This document shows, in pieces, positions 1 to 8,233 of a stretch of 64,000 nucleotides of DNA (positions are counted from its first letter, which is position 1; each line of letters starts with the position of its first letter). The notes below the pieces were generated by a model. That model searched no databases. It saw only the letters and a list, made by a program, of their open reading frames with translations, and had not been told where the DNA came from. The translations under genes and the position numbers were made by a program. The stretch is from Phytomonospora sp040655735 (lineage in GTDB: Bacteria > Actinomycetota > Actinomycetes > Mycobacteriales > Micromonosporaceae): assembly GCF_040655735.1 (NCBI RefSeq), contig NZ_JBFAKK010000001.1, positions 496,001 through 560,000 of the forward strand, read 5' to 3'.

Positions 1-1194
1 TTCGGCGAGACCCTTTCGCTCATGGGAACGCAGGTCACCAACCTCGCCTTCCCGCTGACCGCGATACAGGCCTTCTCCGCCGACGACGAGCAGGTCGGCC
101 TTCTGCGTTTTCTCCAGCTCGTCCCCTACCTCGGTCTGGCCCTGCTCTTCGGCGTCTGGATCGACCGTGTCCGCCGCCGCTCGGTCATGCTGGGCGCCAA
201 CCTGGTCCGCTTCGCCCTGCTCGCCGCGATCCCGGTCCTCCACTGGACGGGCGCCCTGGATCTGACCATGCTGCTGATCCTCGCCTGCGCCGTCGGAGTG
301 GCCTCGGTCCTCTACGACCTGAGTTGGATGTCCTATGTGCCGACTGTCGTCGGCGACCCCGCCGATTACGTCGAGGCGAGCGCGAAGATGGGCGTGAGCT
401 CCTCCACCGCCGAAGTCGCCGGACCCGGCCTCGCCGGGCTCCTGATCGCCTGGCTCACGGCGCCGGTCGCCCTGGTCGCCGACGCCGTTTCCTATCTCGT
501 CTCCGTCGTGTCCCTGCTCGTCATCCGCACCCGCGAACCACGCCCTGAGCCCGTCCGGCGCCATCTCGGCAACGAGCTGCGCGACGGGCTGAACTGGGTA
601 CTGCGCAATCCGATCCTGCGCGCGCTGGCGCTGATCGGCTTCTGCTGCAACTTCTCCATGGTCTCGACCTGGACGATGTTCCTGCTCTACGCCGACCGCG
701 ACCTGGCCCTGGGCTCGGCCGTGATCGGCGGCATCTTCGCCACGGCCTCCGTCGGCGGGCTCATCGGCGCCGTCGTCTCCCGCAAGGTCATCGCCCGCTT
801 CCCGCTCGGGCGCGTCTATCTCGTCGCGCAGACCGCCCTGCTGCTCGGTCCGGCGCTCATCGCCGTCGCCGGTGGCCCCACCCCGGTCCTGGTCGCGATG
901 TTCGTCGCGTCCTTCTTCACGACCTACCTGGGACTGGGCGTCGCGGGCGTCATCATCGTCAGCCTGCGCCAGACCAGCACCCCGCAGTCGATGATGGGCC
1001 GCATGACCGCGGTGTTTCGCACCCTGCTCTTCGGCGGCGGCGCGCTGGGCGGACTCGCCGCCGGCCTGCTCGCCGGAGGGCTCGGCGCGCGCGGCGGACT
1101 GATCGCCGTGGCCGTGGCCTCCGCCGCCGTGGTGATCGGGCTGCTCCTGTCCCCGGTCAGCCGGCTGCGCGAAGTGCCTGTCACATCCGCCTGA
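1..1194 (+). CDS. MFS exporter, 5' end outside the window
   Basis: Membrane transporter of the major facilitator superfamily, closest in character to the macrolide/drug efflux branch. The reading frame is open from base 1, and the first residues (GETLSLMGTQVTNLAFPLTA) match the end of the first cytoplasmic segment and start of TM1. The true start therefore probably lies a few tens of bases upstream, and the ATG at base 22 is internal. About 398 residues are visible, with roughly twelve hydrophobic segments and the loop motif DRVRRR after TM2. It is probably a proton-driven exporter in the cytoplasmic membrane; the substrate is unknown. The stop lies 12 bp before the next gene, on the same strand. 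No special link to the contractile or NRPS clusters is apparent. Confidence 0.85.
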   Translation, partial: FGETLSLMGTQVTNLAFPLTAIQAFSADDEQVGLLRFLQLVPYLGLALLFGVWIDRVRRRSVMLGANLVRFALLAAIPVLHWTGALDLTMLLILACAVGVASVLYDLSWMSYVPTVVGDPADYVEASAKMGVSSSTAEVAGPGLAGLLIAWLTAPVALVADAVSYLVSVVSLLVIRTREPRPEPVRRHLGNELRDGLNWVLRNPILRALALIGFCCNFSMVSTWTMFLLYADRDLALGSAVIGGIFATASVGGLIGAVVSRKVIARFPLGRVYLVAQTALLLGPALIAVAGGPTPVLVAMFVASFFTTYLGLGVAGVIIVSLRQTSTPQSMMGRMTAVFRTLLFGGGALGGLAAGLLAGGLGARGGLIAVAVASAAVVIGLLLSPVSRLREVPVTSA

Positions 1195-1206
1195 TCGAAT
1201 GGCCGG

Positions 1207-1797
1207 GTGTCGATTCCCGGTCTCACCCTCGCCCCCGGTTACCTCGACGACGCCGGGCAGGCCGCCCTGCTGGGCGTCGTCGACGGCCTGCCGTGGTCGG
1301 CGGAGCTGCGCAGGCGTGTCCAGCACTACGGTTTCCGCTACGACTACAAGCGCAAGTCCGTCGACCCCGACCTCTACCTCGGCCCGCTGCCCGCGTGGGC
1401 CGCGAAGCTGGCCGCCCGCCTCCACGCCGACGGCCACGCGCCGCGCCCGCTCGACCAGCTGATCGTCAACGAGTACCTGCCCGGTCAGGGCATCGCGTCC
1501 CATGTGGACTGCGTCTCCTGCTTCGCCGACACCGTCCTGTCGGTCAGTCTCGGGTCGAGTTGCGTCATGGACCTCAGTCGGCGTGACCGTTCCGAGAAGG
1601 TCCCGCTCCTCCTCGAACCCGGTGGGCTGCTGGTCCTGTCCGGCGAGTCCCGCTATGACTGGCTGCACGGGATTCCCGCGCGCAAGTCCGACCGCCATGA
1701 CGGCCGGGTTCTCACGCGCGGGAGGCGGGTGTCGCTCACTTTCCGGACGGTGGTGCTCCAGCCGGACGTCCTCACCGGCCGCCGACCCGGCGGGTGA
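1207..1797 (+). CDS. AlkB-like 2-oxoglutarate/Fe(II) dioxygenase
   Basis: Predicted oxidative dealkylation enzyme of the AlkB superfamily (196 aa), normally acting on N-alkylated nucleic-acid bases in the cytoplasm. The double-stranded beta-helix motifs are visible: H99-V-D101 and distal H154 (in LHGIP) as iron ligands, and RRVSLTFR near the C terminus, whose arginines bind 2-oxoglutarate. The NEYLPGQGIASHVD stretch is typical of the family. The start is taken as the GTG at 1207, giving the N terminus MSIPGLTLAPGYLDD; no strong ribosome binding site precedes it, so translation may be coupled to the MFS gene 12 bp upstream. The 3' end overlaps the convergent GTPase gene by 26 bp. Confidence 0.85.
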   Translation: MSIPGLTLAPGYLDDAGQAALLGVVDGLPWSAELRRRVQHYGFRYDYKRKSVDPDLYLGPLPAWAAKLAARLHADGHAPRPLDQLIVNEYLPGQGIASHVDCVSCFADTVLSVSLGSSCVMDLSRRDRSEKVPLLLEPGGLLVLSGESRYDWLHGIPARKSDRHDGRVLTRGRRVSLTFRTVVLQPDVLTGRRPGG

Positions 1798-3745
1798 GGG
1801 CCAGCAGGTACTCGCGGCGGTTGAGCGGGTTGTTGTCGGTCCTCGACCGCTTCTGCAGCACGGTTCCCCGTACGGTCTCGTAGTGGTCGAAGGCCGACTC
1901 GAGCACGCCCTCACCGTGGGCGAGGCCGGGGAGGCGCTGCTCCAGGTCGTGCACGGATGCCGCCGGGATGTCGCCCTCGACCTCGCACACCTCACCTCGC
2001 GTCAGCGTCGATCCCGGCACCGCGCGCAGCCTCGCCAGCACCGGCAGGACGGCGCTCAGCGCCACCGCCGGCACTTCGAGCCGGAAGCGGTGCATCGGCT
2101 CCAGCACCTCGGTCCCGGCCTCCCGCAACGCCTCGGCCAGCACCAGCGGCGTCAGGTTGCGGAAGTCGCCGGCGGTGCTCGACATGCTCGGGTCGAAGCT
2201 GCCGTGGCTGTGGCTCTGCCTCGCCCAGTAACCGGAGTCGGTCATGGTCACCACGATGTCGGTGACCTGCCAGCCGTGCAGCCCCTGCAGCAGGGTCTCG
2301 TGAACGGTGTCCTCCACGGCCCGGAAGAACGAGGGCGGCATGGATCCCAGCTCGACCCCGAGGCGGAAGTCGACGCCGCTGTTGAGCGGCCCCGGCTCGA
2401 CGCGCAGGCCGAGCGTCGCCAGGAACGGGTTGGGCTCCTTGGCGATCACCTCGACGGCCGATCCGGTGCCCAGCGGCCGTTCGATGTGGACGGTCGTGGT
2501 CTCCCGGAACGCCACCTCGACGCCGAAGTCCTCGGCGAGGGTCGCCTGGATGACCTCCTTTTGCACCTCCCCGTACAGGGAGACGAAGACCTCGCCGCGA
2601 ACGTCGTCCTGCCGCAGGTTGATGAGCGGATCCTGCTCGGCCAGCTGGGCCAGCGCCACGTGCAGCGCGCCCTTGTCGGCTCCCCGCAGCGGGACCACGA
2701 CCGTCTCCAGCGACGGCGGCGAGAAGTACCGGCGCTCGACGGCCCCGGGCGGGGGTTTCCCGACCGTGTCGCCGATGCGGACGTCGCCGAGTCCCCACAG
2801 TTTCCCGATCCGGCCCGCCGAGACCGATTCGGCGCGCTCGTCGGCGCCGTCGCCGAAGACGCGGATCGCGGTCACCTTGGCCTCGTCGTCACCGCGGAAG
2901 CGGAGGCGGTCGCGGGTGCGGACCGTCCCGGCGAACATGCGCACGTAGGCGATCTTGTCGCCGGTGGGGCCGCGCTCGATCTTGAAGACCGTGCCCGACA
3001 CCTCGGCGTCCGGGTCGCCCTGCGCGCCGGGAAGCAGCTCCCGGATGCCGGCGGTCAGGGCCTCGATCCCCGCTCCGGTGATCGCCGAGCCGGTGTAGAC
3101 CGGGTGGACGGCGGCGCGGGCGGTCTGCGCGGCGAGTTCGGCGCGGACCCGCGCGGCCGGGAGGTCGCCGTCGAGGTAGGCGGCGAGGAAGGAGTCGTCG
3201 TTGTCGGCGAGCGGTTCGGCGTCGATCTCGGTGATCGCGACGTGGTCGGCCGCGCGAGTGCCGGGCGCCGAGGAGGCGCCCATCGGGACGAGCGCGGGGC
3301 TGAGTTTGGCGGCGATGTCGGCGATGACGCGCTCGGGGTCGGCCCCGCCACGGTCGATCTTGTTGACGAACAGCAGGGTCGGGATCCGCAGCCGCTGGAG
3401 GGTCCGCATCAGCACGCGGGTCTGCGGCTGGACGCCCTCGACGGCGGAGACGACCAGGACGGCGCCGTCGAGCACGCTCAGCACCCGCTCCACCTCGGCG
3501 ATGAAGTCGGGGTGGCCGGGTGTGTCGATGAGGTTGACGGTGACGTCGCCGAGGCCGAAGGACACGACCGCGGACTTGATGGTGATGCCGCGCTGCCGCT
3601 CAAGGGCCATGGAGTCGGTGCGGGTACTGCCGTCGTCGACGCTGCCGATCTCGTCGATGACTCCGGCGGCGTGCAGGAGCCGCTCGGTCAGGCTGGTCTT
3701 ACCGGCGTCGACGTGGGCGAGGATTCCGAGGTTGAGGGTGCGCAC
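1772..3745 (-). CDS. TetM/OtrA-like ribosomal-protection GTPase
   Basis: Translation GTPase of the EF-G-like ribosomal-protection group (657 aa, the usual length of TetM/OtrA proteins). It would bind the ribosome and could dislodge tetracycline-type inhibitors. Visible GTPase motifs are G1 AHVDAGKTSLTERLL at the N terminus, G3 DTPGHPDF and G4 NKIDR. The rest is colinear with EF-G domains II-V. It starts at a GTG (MRTLNLGILAHVDAGK) preceded at about 11 bp by AAGGA. Many actinomycetes carry such genes without producing a tetracycline, so drug resistance is an inference, and a general translation-stress role is equally possible. It is convergent with the AlkB gene and divergent from the contractile cluster. 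Confidence 0.85.
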   Translation of the reverse strand: MRTLNLGILAHVDAGKTSLTERLLHAAGVIDEIGSVDDGSTRTDSMALERQRGITIKSAVVSFGLGDVTVNLIDTPGHPDFIAEVERVLSVLDGAVLVVSAVEGVQPQTRVLMRTLQRLRIPTLLFVNKIDRGGADPERVIADIAAKLSPALVPMGASSAPGTRAADHVAITEIDAEPLADNDDSFLAAYLDGDLPAARVRAELAAQTARAAVHPVYTGSAITGAGIEALTAGIRELLPGAQGDPDAEVSGTVFKIERGPTGDKIAYVRMFAGTVRTRDRLRFRGDDEAKVTAIRVFGDGADERAESVSAGRIGKLWGLGDVRIGDTVGKPPPGAVERRYFSPPSLETVVVPLRGADKGALHVALAQLAEQDPLINLRQDDVRGEVFVSLYGEVQKEVIQATLAEDFGVEVAFRETTTVHIERPLGTGSAVEVIAKEPNPFLATLGLRVEPGPLNSGVDFRLGVELGSMPPSFFRAVEDTVHETLLQGLHGWQVTDIVVTMTDSGYWARQSHSHGSFDPSMSSTAGDFRNLTPLVLAEALREAGTEVLEPMHRFRLEVPAVALSAVLPVLARLRAVPGSTLTRGEVCEVEGDIPAASVHDLEQRLPGLAHGEGVLESAFDHYETVRGTVLQKRSRTDNNPLNRREYLLALTRRVGGR

Positions 3746-4175
3746 TTGGCGTCATGTCCTTCATGTAGGCCGAATGGTGAACCTGGTGGGACACGAAGGC
3801 TGTGCGCAACGGAGTGCTCCTCGCCGTGAATCGGAAGTGGTGCCTGTGCCCCGAGTAGAACAAGGCGTTGCGGCGCAGGCAAGTGGATTAACGCGGTGAC
3901 CGTCACGACGGACCACGGAGTACGTCGGCCCGAACGTGCATGCGCGCTCATACTCCTCGCCGGGTGCGCGAGGGAAGGCGGCCTTTCGGTGAATGCGCTG
4001 GCAGGAGCCTCACCTGGGCCGAAAGTACGAGCGGTACGGGGCTGAAAACCGTCGATCACGGCGACCCCAAAGGGCATGTCAGGCTGCCCACCCGGCTGTC
4101 CGCGACGGCATGCTCGGCCACCCGGGGCGGGGCGACGCTCAAAGCCGAGCAACGCCGCCGGAGAGGACTGAAGCG
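3746..4175. promoter_or_regulatory. 430-bp divergent intergenic region
   Basis: Non-coding spacer between the ribosomal-protection gene (leftward) and the 16-gene contractile operon (rightward). It must hold promoters for both. A plausible but weak minus-strand promoter is TTGCCT, 17 bp, TCTACT around 3860-3885. A small dyad, GTGAC-C-GTCAC, lies at 3896-3906. An ATG at 3993 is in frame with the sheath gene but would add 61 residues that do not look like sheath sequence, so this stretch is taken as leader. A good ribosome binding site, GAGAGGA, lies just before 4176. I see no RNA gene and no obvious transposon end. Confidence 0.45.
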
Positions 4176-5876
4176 ATGGCCACCTCGCTCATCGTGCCGG
4201 GAGTGCGGGTCGAGGCCCGCTTCGACATCCTGCCACCACTGCCGAGCCCCGCCGGGATCGTCGGCGTCGTCGGCATCGTCGACCGACCCACCGCCGACGG
4301 CTCGCTCGTCGGAGTGTCCAAACTCGCCGAACTGCGCGACGTCCTCGGCCCCGGCACCGCCGTGACCATGCCCGAGGCGGTGCACGCCCTCGGCAACGGC
4401 GCCAGTGAGATCGTCGTCGCGCCGGTCCTGGGCGGAGCCGCGGCCCGGCTCACCCTCGACAACCGCGACGGCGCCGACGCGGTGCTGCTGCGCTGCCGCT
4501 CGGCCGGTGACTGGGCCAACGGCCGCCTCGCCGTCGAGGTCCGCGAGAGCACCGACGCGCTCGGTGAACCCCTGCGCGTCACCCTGCGGATCCTCCGCGA
4601 CGGGGCCGTCGTCGAAACCCACAGCGACCTGCGGGTCGCGCCGGGAGAGGCCGACGACCTGTTCGGCACCCTCAACCGCGCGTCCAGCCACGTCGTCGCC
4701 CTCGACCCCGGCATCGCCGGAGCCACGGCCGCCCCCGCCGACGCGACCTTCGACCCCAACGCCGAGGCCGTCGAACTCCCGGTGAAGAACGCCGCGAACA
4801 AGGTCCTCGCGATCCTCGTGCCCGCCGAGGGAGCCGACGCCACCGGCCTGCGCGTCGTGCTGACCGTGCCCGCGAGCGGCATCTCGATCGACGTGCACCA
4901 GAACGGGCTCCAGGAGTCCTTCCGTGGCCTGTCCCTCGACCCCGACTCCGAGCAGTACCTGCCCTTCGTCCTGGCCACCCGCAGCGCCTACCTGCGCGCC
5001 CGCGGCGCCACCACCCTGACCGGCACCGACGCGCTGCCCGCCGCCACGGCCGCGCCGCAGCCCTTCGCCGACGGAGCCTCGCCCGGCGTCGATGCCTACG
5101 TCACCGCCGTCGACCGCCTCGCCGACGACACCCGCGTCGACCTGATCCTCGCCGCGATCGAACCGACGCGCACCACCGCCGAGGTCCGCCAGATCCACCA
5201 GGCGCTCGTCGCGCACGCCGTGGCCATGTCCGACCAGGGCGCGCCGCGCATCGCCTTCGGCGCGGTCACCGCCGAGGAGCAGAAGAAGATCGCCGACGTC
5301 CGCGACCACGCCTCGGTCGCCCGCAACCGCCGCTTCGTGCTCGTCTCCCCGGCCGGAGCCGCCGGAGCCGTCGCCGGCATGGTCGGCCGCCTCAACCCGC
5401 AGGACGCGCCCACCTTCAAGAGCGTCCCGCTGTTCGGCACCCCGCCGGCCGCCTACCGCGAGAGCGAACTCAACGTCCTGCTCGGCCCGACCGTCAACGC
5501 CTGCGTCGTCGCCGACCGCCGGGGCCGCGGCGTCATCGTCCTCAAGGGAATCGACACCACCGGCGACCAGATCTCGGTCACCAGGGTCGCCGACCAGGCC
5601 GTCCGTGAGACCAAGGCGATCGCCGAGAACTTCATCGGCAGCCTCAACACCGACTCCGCCCGCGTCGCGCTCAAGGCGCAGCTCGTCGCGACCTTCACCC
5701 GCATGGAGCGGGCCGGCGCGCTCGTTCCCTCCACCGACGGATCCGACCCGGCGTTCATCGTCGACGTCTACTCCACCCAGCAGGACTTCGCCCAGGGCAT
5801 CATCCGCATCGACATCGCGGTACGACCCGTGCGGGCCATCGACTACGTCTACGCCACGATCCGGGTCAAGAACTAA
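4176..5876 (+). CDS. contractile tail sheath protein
   Basis: Subunit of the contractile outer sheath (566 aa) of a phage-tail-like injection machine; sheath contraction drives the inner tube into a target. The strongest evidence is the C terminus, where QQDFAQGIIRIDIAVRPVRA followed by IDYVYATIRVKN is the conserved sheath domain IV handshake region. The N terminus (VPGVRVEARF) also matches sheath proteins. The middle 120-330 region is probably the variable surface domain. The start at ATG 4176 is supported by GAGAGGA eight bases upstream; an earlier in-frame ATG at 3993 is rejected. It is the first gene of the operon, followed 9 bp later by the tube gene, the standard sheath-tube pair of myophages and contractile injection systems. 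Confidence 0.9.
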   Translation: MATSLIVPGVRVEARFDILPPLPSPAGIVGVVGIVDRPTADGSLVGVSKLAELRDVLGPGTAVTMPEAVHALGNGASEIVVAPVLGGAAARLTLDNRDGADAVLLRCRSAGDWANGRLAVEVRESTDALGEPLRVTLRILRDGAVVETHSDLRVAPGEADDLFGTLNRASSHVVALDPGIAGATAAPADATFDPNAEAVELPVKNAANKVLAILVPAEGADATGLRVVLTVPASGISIDVHQNGLQESFRGLSLDPDSEQYLPFVLATRSAYLRARGATTLTGTDALPAATAAPQPFADGASPGVDAYVTAVDRLADDTRVDLILAAIEPTRTTAEVRQIHQALVAHAVAMSDQGAPRIAFGAVTAEEQKKIADVRDHASVARNRRFVLVSPAGAAGAVAGMVGRLNPQDAPTFKSVPLFGTPPAAYRESELNVLLGPTVNACVVADRRGRGVIVLKGIDTTGDQISVTRVADQAVRETKAIAENFIGSLNTDSARVALKAQLVATFTRMERAGALVPSTDGSDPAFIVDVYSTQQDFAQGIIRIDIAVRPVRAIDYVYATIRVKN

Positions 5877-5885
5877 GGGGACGCC

Positions 5886-6275
5886 ATGCCGACTATCGTC
5901 GCCGCCGCAGAGAGCAAAGTGCAGGTCGACGGCACCCCGGTCGACGGGGTGCGCGCCATCGACTACCGCACCCAGCAGGCCCGCACCAGCGTCTACGCGC
6001 TCGGCAGCACCGAGCGCATCGGGGTCGTCGCCGGCGCCCGCTCGGTCGAGGGCCGCCTCAAGGTCGCCTCCACCAGTGACGCGCTCAACAGCCTCGCCGT
6101 CGACCAGCCCTTCGCGCTGGTCGCCGAGTTCCAGCACGGCGCGACCAAGCTGACCGTCAGCTTCGAGGAGTGCTTCCTGACCGAGAGCGGATTCGCCCTC
6201 GCCGTGGGGGAGTTCGGTGAGGCCGTCTACAGCTTCACCGCCACCAGGGTCACCGAAACAGTCACCCAGGGCTAG
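5886..6275 (+). CDS. tail tube protein
   Basis: Small 129-residue protein directly after the sheath gene, in the position and size range of the inner tube (Hcp/gp19/FII-like) protein that stacks as hexameric rings inside the sheath. The sequence is mostly predicted beta strands with a short helix, with features such as VDGVRAIDYRTQQAR near the N terminus and EAVYSFTATRVTE at the C terminus, consistent with the tube fold. No alignment was possible here, so identity rests on position, length and strand pattern. Only one tube gene is present, whereas Photorhabdus/Serratia-type systems have two or three paralogues. Confidence 0.7.
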   Translation: MPTIVAAAESKVQVDGTPVDGVRAIDYRTQQARTSVYALGSTERIGVVAGARSVEGRLKVASTSDALNSLAVDQPFALVAEFQHGATKLTVSFEECFLTESGFALAVGEFGEAVYSFTATRVTETVTQG

Positions 6276-6281
6276 GCGGCC

Positions 6282-7562
6282 ATGGCGAAGGTCAGCGTCG
6301 ATCTCGGCAACGGCACCGCCACGGTCGCCGGGCGGGCCATCGCCGTCGGCGAGCATCCCGACGGCCTGCGCCTGCACGGCCCCGACGGCCCGGTGCTGCG
6401 CTCGCTGAGCTTCGGGGAGCGGCGCTTCGCCGTCCGTGCCGCCGAGGGCTGCCCGGATCCGGCCGACGCGCTCGCCCGCTCCGTGGGGCGCCTCGCCCTC
6501 GGCGAGGAGACCGCCGACGCGGCCGTGGAGGCCCTCGCGCTGTTCCTCGCCGGCGCCCGCGAGGAGACCGGAACGGGACCCGGGCTCGCCGAAGCGGCGC
6601 TGGCCGTCGTGCGCGCCACCGGTTGGACCGCGACCGAACTCGACGCCGCCGTGGCAACCTCCGTCGACGAACTCGCCGGCGGCCTCATTCCCCCTTCCCT
6701 CGACGCCGACGACGGCTGGACGAGCCTCCGGCTGGCGCCCGCCTCCGTCGCCGAGATCCGCAACGACCTCGCGGCCGACCTGCTCAGCAGGGCCGCGCGC
6801 AGGCCCGCCGCCGAGGCCTTCAGTACCGTCGGCCGCACCGATAGCCCGACACCGCCGGAGGCCGCGTCCGACGCCTCCGCCGGTGCCAAGGACCCGGGTG
6901 CCGGGTCCGGTGCCCACGTGTCCGGGCCGACCGCAGGCGCGCCACCGGCGGTCGGCGACCCGTACGCGCAGGACCCGCCCGGCACCCGGCAGCACACCAG
7001 GGCGGCAGACCCCGGCCCACCTTGGCCGGCGTCCCCGTCCGCGGCAGGAGACCGGCCACCGTCGCGGGGCGTCAACGGCACGAGCCCACGACAGCCGACG
7101 CCTCCCGCACCCCGGCACACCGCCAACGGCGAACCCCGATTCGGCGGCGCGAACGGAACACGCGGCCCGCGAGCGGCCGCCCCGAACACGAATCACGGGC
7201 CCGGCGCCGCCCCCCGTGCGCGCCCCGAGCCGATCGTCCCGCGCGGCCCGTACTCCTTCGGCGCCCCCGGAGCCGCCCACCGTCCACACTCGACCCCGCG
7301 ACGGCCCCTGCCGCCCCCGCCCGCACCCGGCACCTGGTCCCCGATCACGCGACCACCCACCCCCGAGCAGGCCGGAACGCTCATCACCGGCCCCTGGGCG
7401 CCCCTCGCCGAGCAGCCGCCCACCCCATTCGATCCCGGCGCACCCGCGCACCGAGCCCCGGGCGACCCGATCCTGCGCCTGGTCACCGAGGACGAGGACC
7501 TCGCCGAACGCCTCGCCCGCGTCCTCCACGACGAGGCCGACCTGAGGGGAATGGCGCCATGA
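6282..7562 (+). CDS. unknown protein with proline-rich half, chaperone position
   Basis: A 426-residue protein of unknown function. Residues 1-60 are beta-rich (KVSVDLGNGTATVAGRAIAV). Residues 60-185 are alpha-helical and acidic. Residues about 190-390 are low-complexity Pro/Ala/Gly/Arg sequence predicted to be disordered. The last 30 residues form an amphipathic helix (LVTEDEDLAERLARVLHDEA). In P2- and Mu-like tails the gene after the tube encodes a tail-assembly chaperone, and in some injection systems small proteins that load effectors occupy this slot. Either role is an inference from position. The stop overlaps the next start by ATGA, indicating translational coupling. The proline-rich segment suggests a flexible linker or a partner-binding region. 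Confidence 0.6.
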   Translation: MAKVSVDLGNGTATVAGRAIAVGEHPDGLRLHGPDGPVLRSLSFGERRFAVRAAEGCPDPADALARSVGRLALGEETADAAVEALALFLAGAREETGTGPGLAEAALAVVRATGWTATELDAAVATSVDELAGGLIPPSLDADDGWTSLRLAPASVAEIRNDLAADLLSRAARRPAAEAFSTVGRTDSPTPPEAASDASAGAKDPGAGSGAHVSGPTAGAPPAVGDPYAQDPPGTRQHTRAADPGPPWPASPSAAGDRPPSRGVNGTSPRQPTPPAPRHTANGEPRFGGANGTRGPRAAAPNTNHGPGAAPRARPEPIVPRGPYSFGAPGAAHRPHSTPRRPLPPPPAPGTWSPITRPPTPEQAGTLITGPWAPLAEQPPTPFDPGAPAHRAPGDPILRLVTEDEDLAERLARVLHDEADLRGMAP

Positions 7563-8233
7563 CCCGCCCGACACCCCTCCTCGGCGACATAACCCTCGAC
7601 GCCGTCCAACACATCGAACACGTCCTCGACGGCGGCCACACCTCCACGGCCATCACCGGACTCGACGGTGAACTCCAGCAGCGCACCGGCCGCCCCTCGC
7701 ACCGCATCCGTCTCCTCGGCGAGATCTTCGGAGCCGAGGCCGCCGACCGCCTCGCCGCGATACAGACCGCCGCCGCCGACGGCGCCGAACTCACCTTCGC
7801 CGCCGACATCGCCTCCGCGCTCGAACTCCAGAAGGTCGTCGTCACCCGCCTTCACGTCGCCGCGGTCGCCGGGCACACCGAACGCTACGGCTTCGAACTC
7901 GTCCTCGCCGAAAGCCCCGAACTGCCCCCGCCCGCCGAACTCGGCGGCTTCGGCGGACTCGCCGACTTCGGCCTCGGCGATCTCGGTTTCGGCGACCTCG
8001 GCGGAGTCCTCGACGACATCGGCGACCTCGCCGCGCAGGTCGCCGGCGCCGTCGACCAGGCCATGGCCGCCGTCGAAGCGATACAGGCCCTCGCCGCGCT
8101 CGCCGACCTCGCCCTGCCCGACCCCTCCGGCCTCCTCGCGCCGCTCAGCGGACCCGTGGCCGCCATCGGGGAGGCCGCCGACACCATGAACGACGCCGCC
8201 GCGGCCATCGCCGAAGCCTTCGGTGGTGCCTGA
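7559..8233 (+). CDS. P2 gpU/gpN-like tube-baseplate adaptor, probable
   Basis: A 224-residue protein between the chaperone-position gene and the hub gene, exactly where P2 places gpU and Mu places gpN. Residues 1-115 contain a beta-rich pattern (TAITGLDGELQQRTGRPSHR followed by IRLLGEIFG) resembling the beginning of gpU/DNA-circularisation proteins, which cap the tube start at the baseplate. Residues 120-150 are a Gly/Phe/Leu/Asp-rich stretch (GFGGLADFGLGDLGFGDLGG), and the rest is an Ala/Leu-rich helical tail. The C-terminal extension is not part of the usual family. The start ATG overlaps the previous stop, and its own stop overlaps the following ATG. The family assignment is from position and visual similarity only. 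Confidence 0.5.
   Translation: MTRPTPLLGDITLDAVQHIEHVLDGGHTSTAITGLDGELQQRTGRPSHRIRLLGEIFGAEAADRLAAIQTAAADGAELTFAADIASALELQKVVVTRLHVAAVAGHTERYGFELVLAESPELPPPAELGGFGGLADFGLGDLGFGDLGGVLDDIGDLAAQVAGAVDQAMAAVEAIQALAALADLALPDPSGLLAPLSGPVAAIGEAADTMNDAAAAIAEAFGGA

Noticed and set aside
4056..7574. Long minus-strand open frame of 1172 codons opposite the sheath and tube genes
   Set aside because: It is a GC-rich antisense shadow: low-complexity Gly/Arg/Asp/Val text, no domain, and fully opposite well-recognised sheath, tube and adaptor genes.
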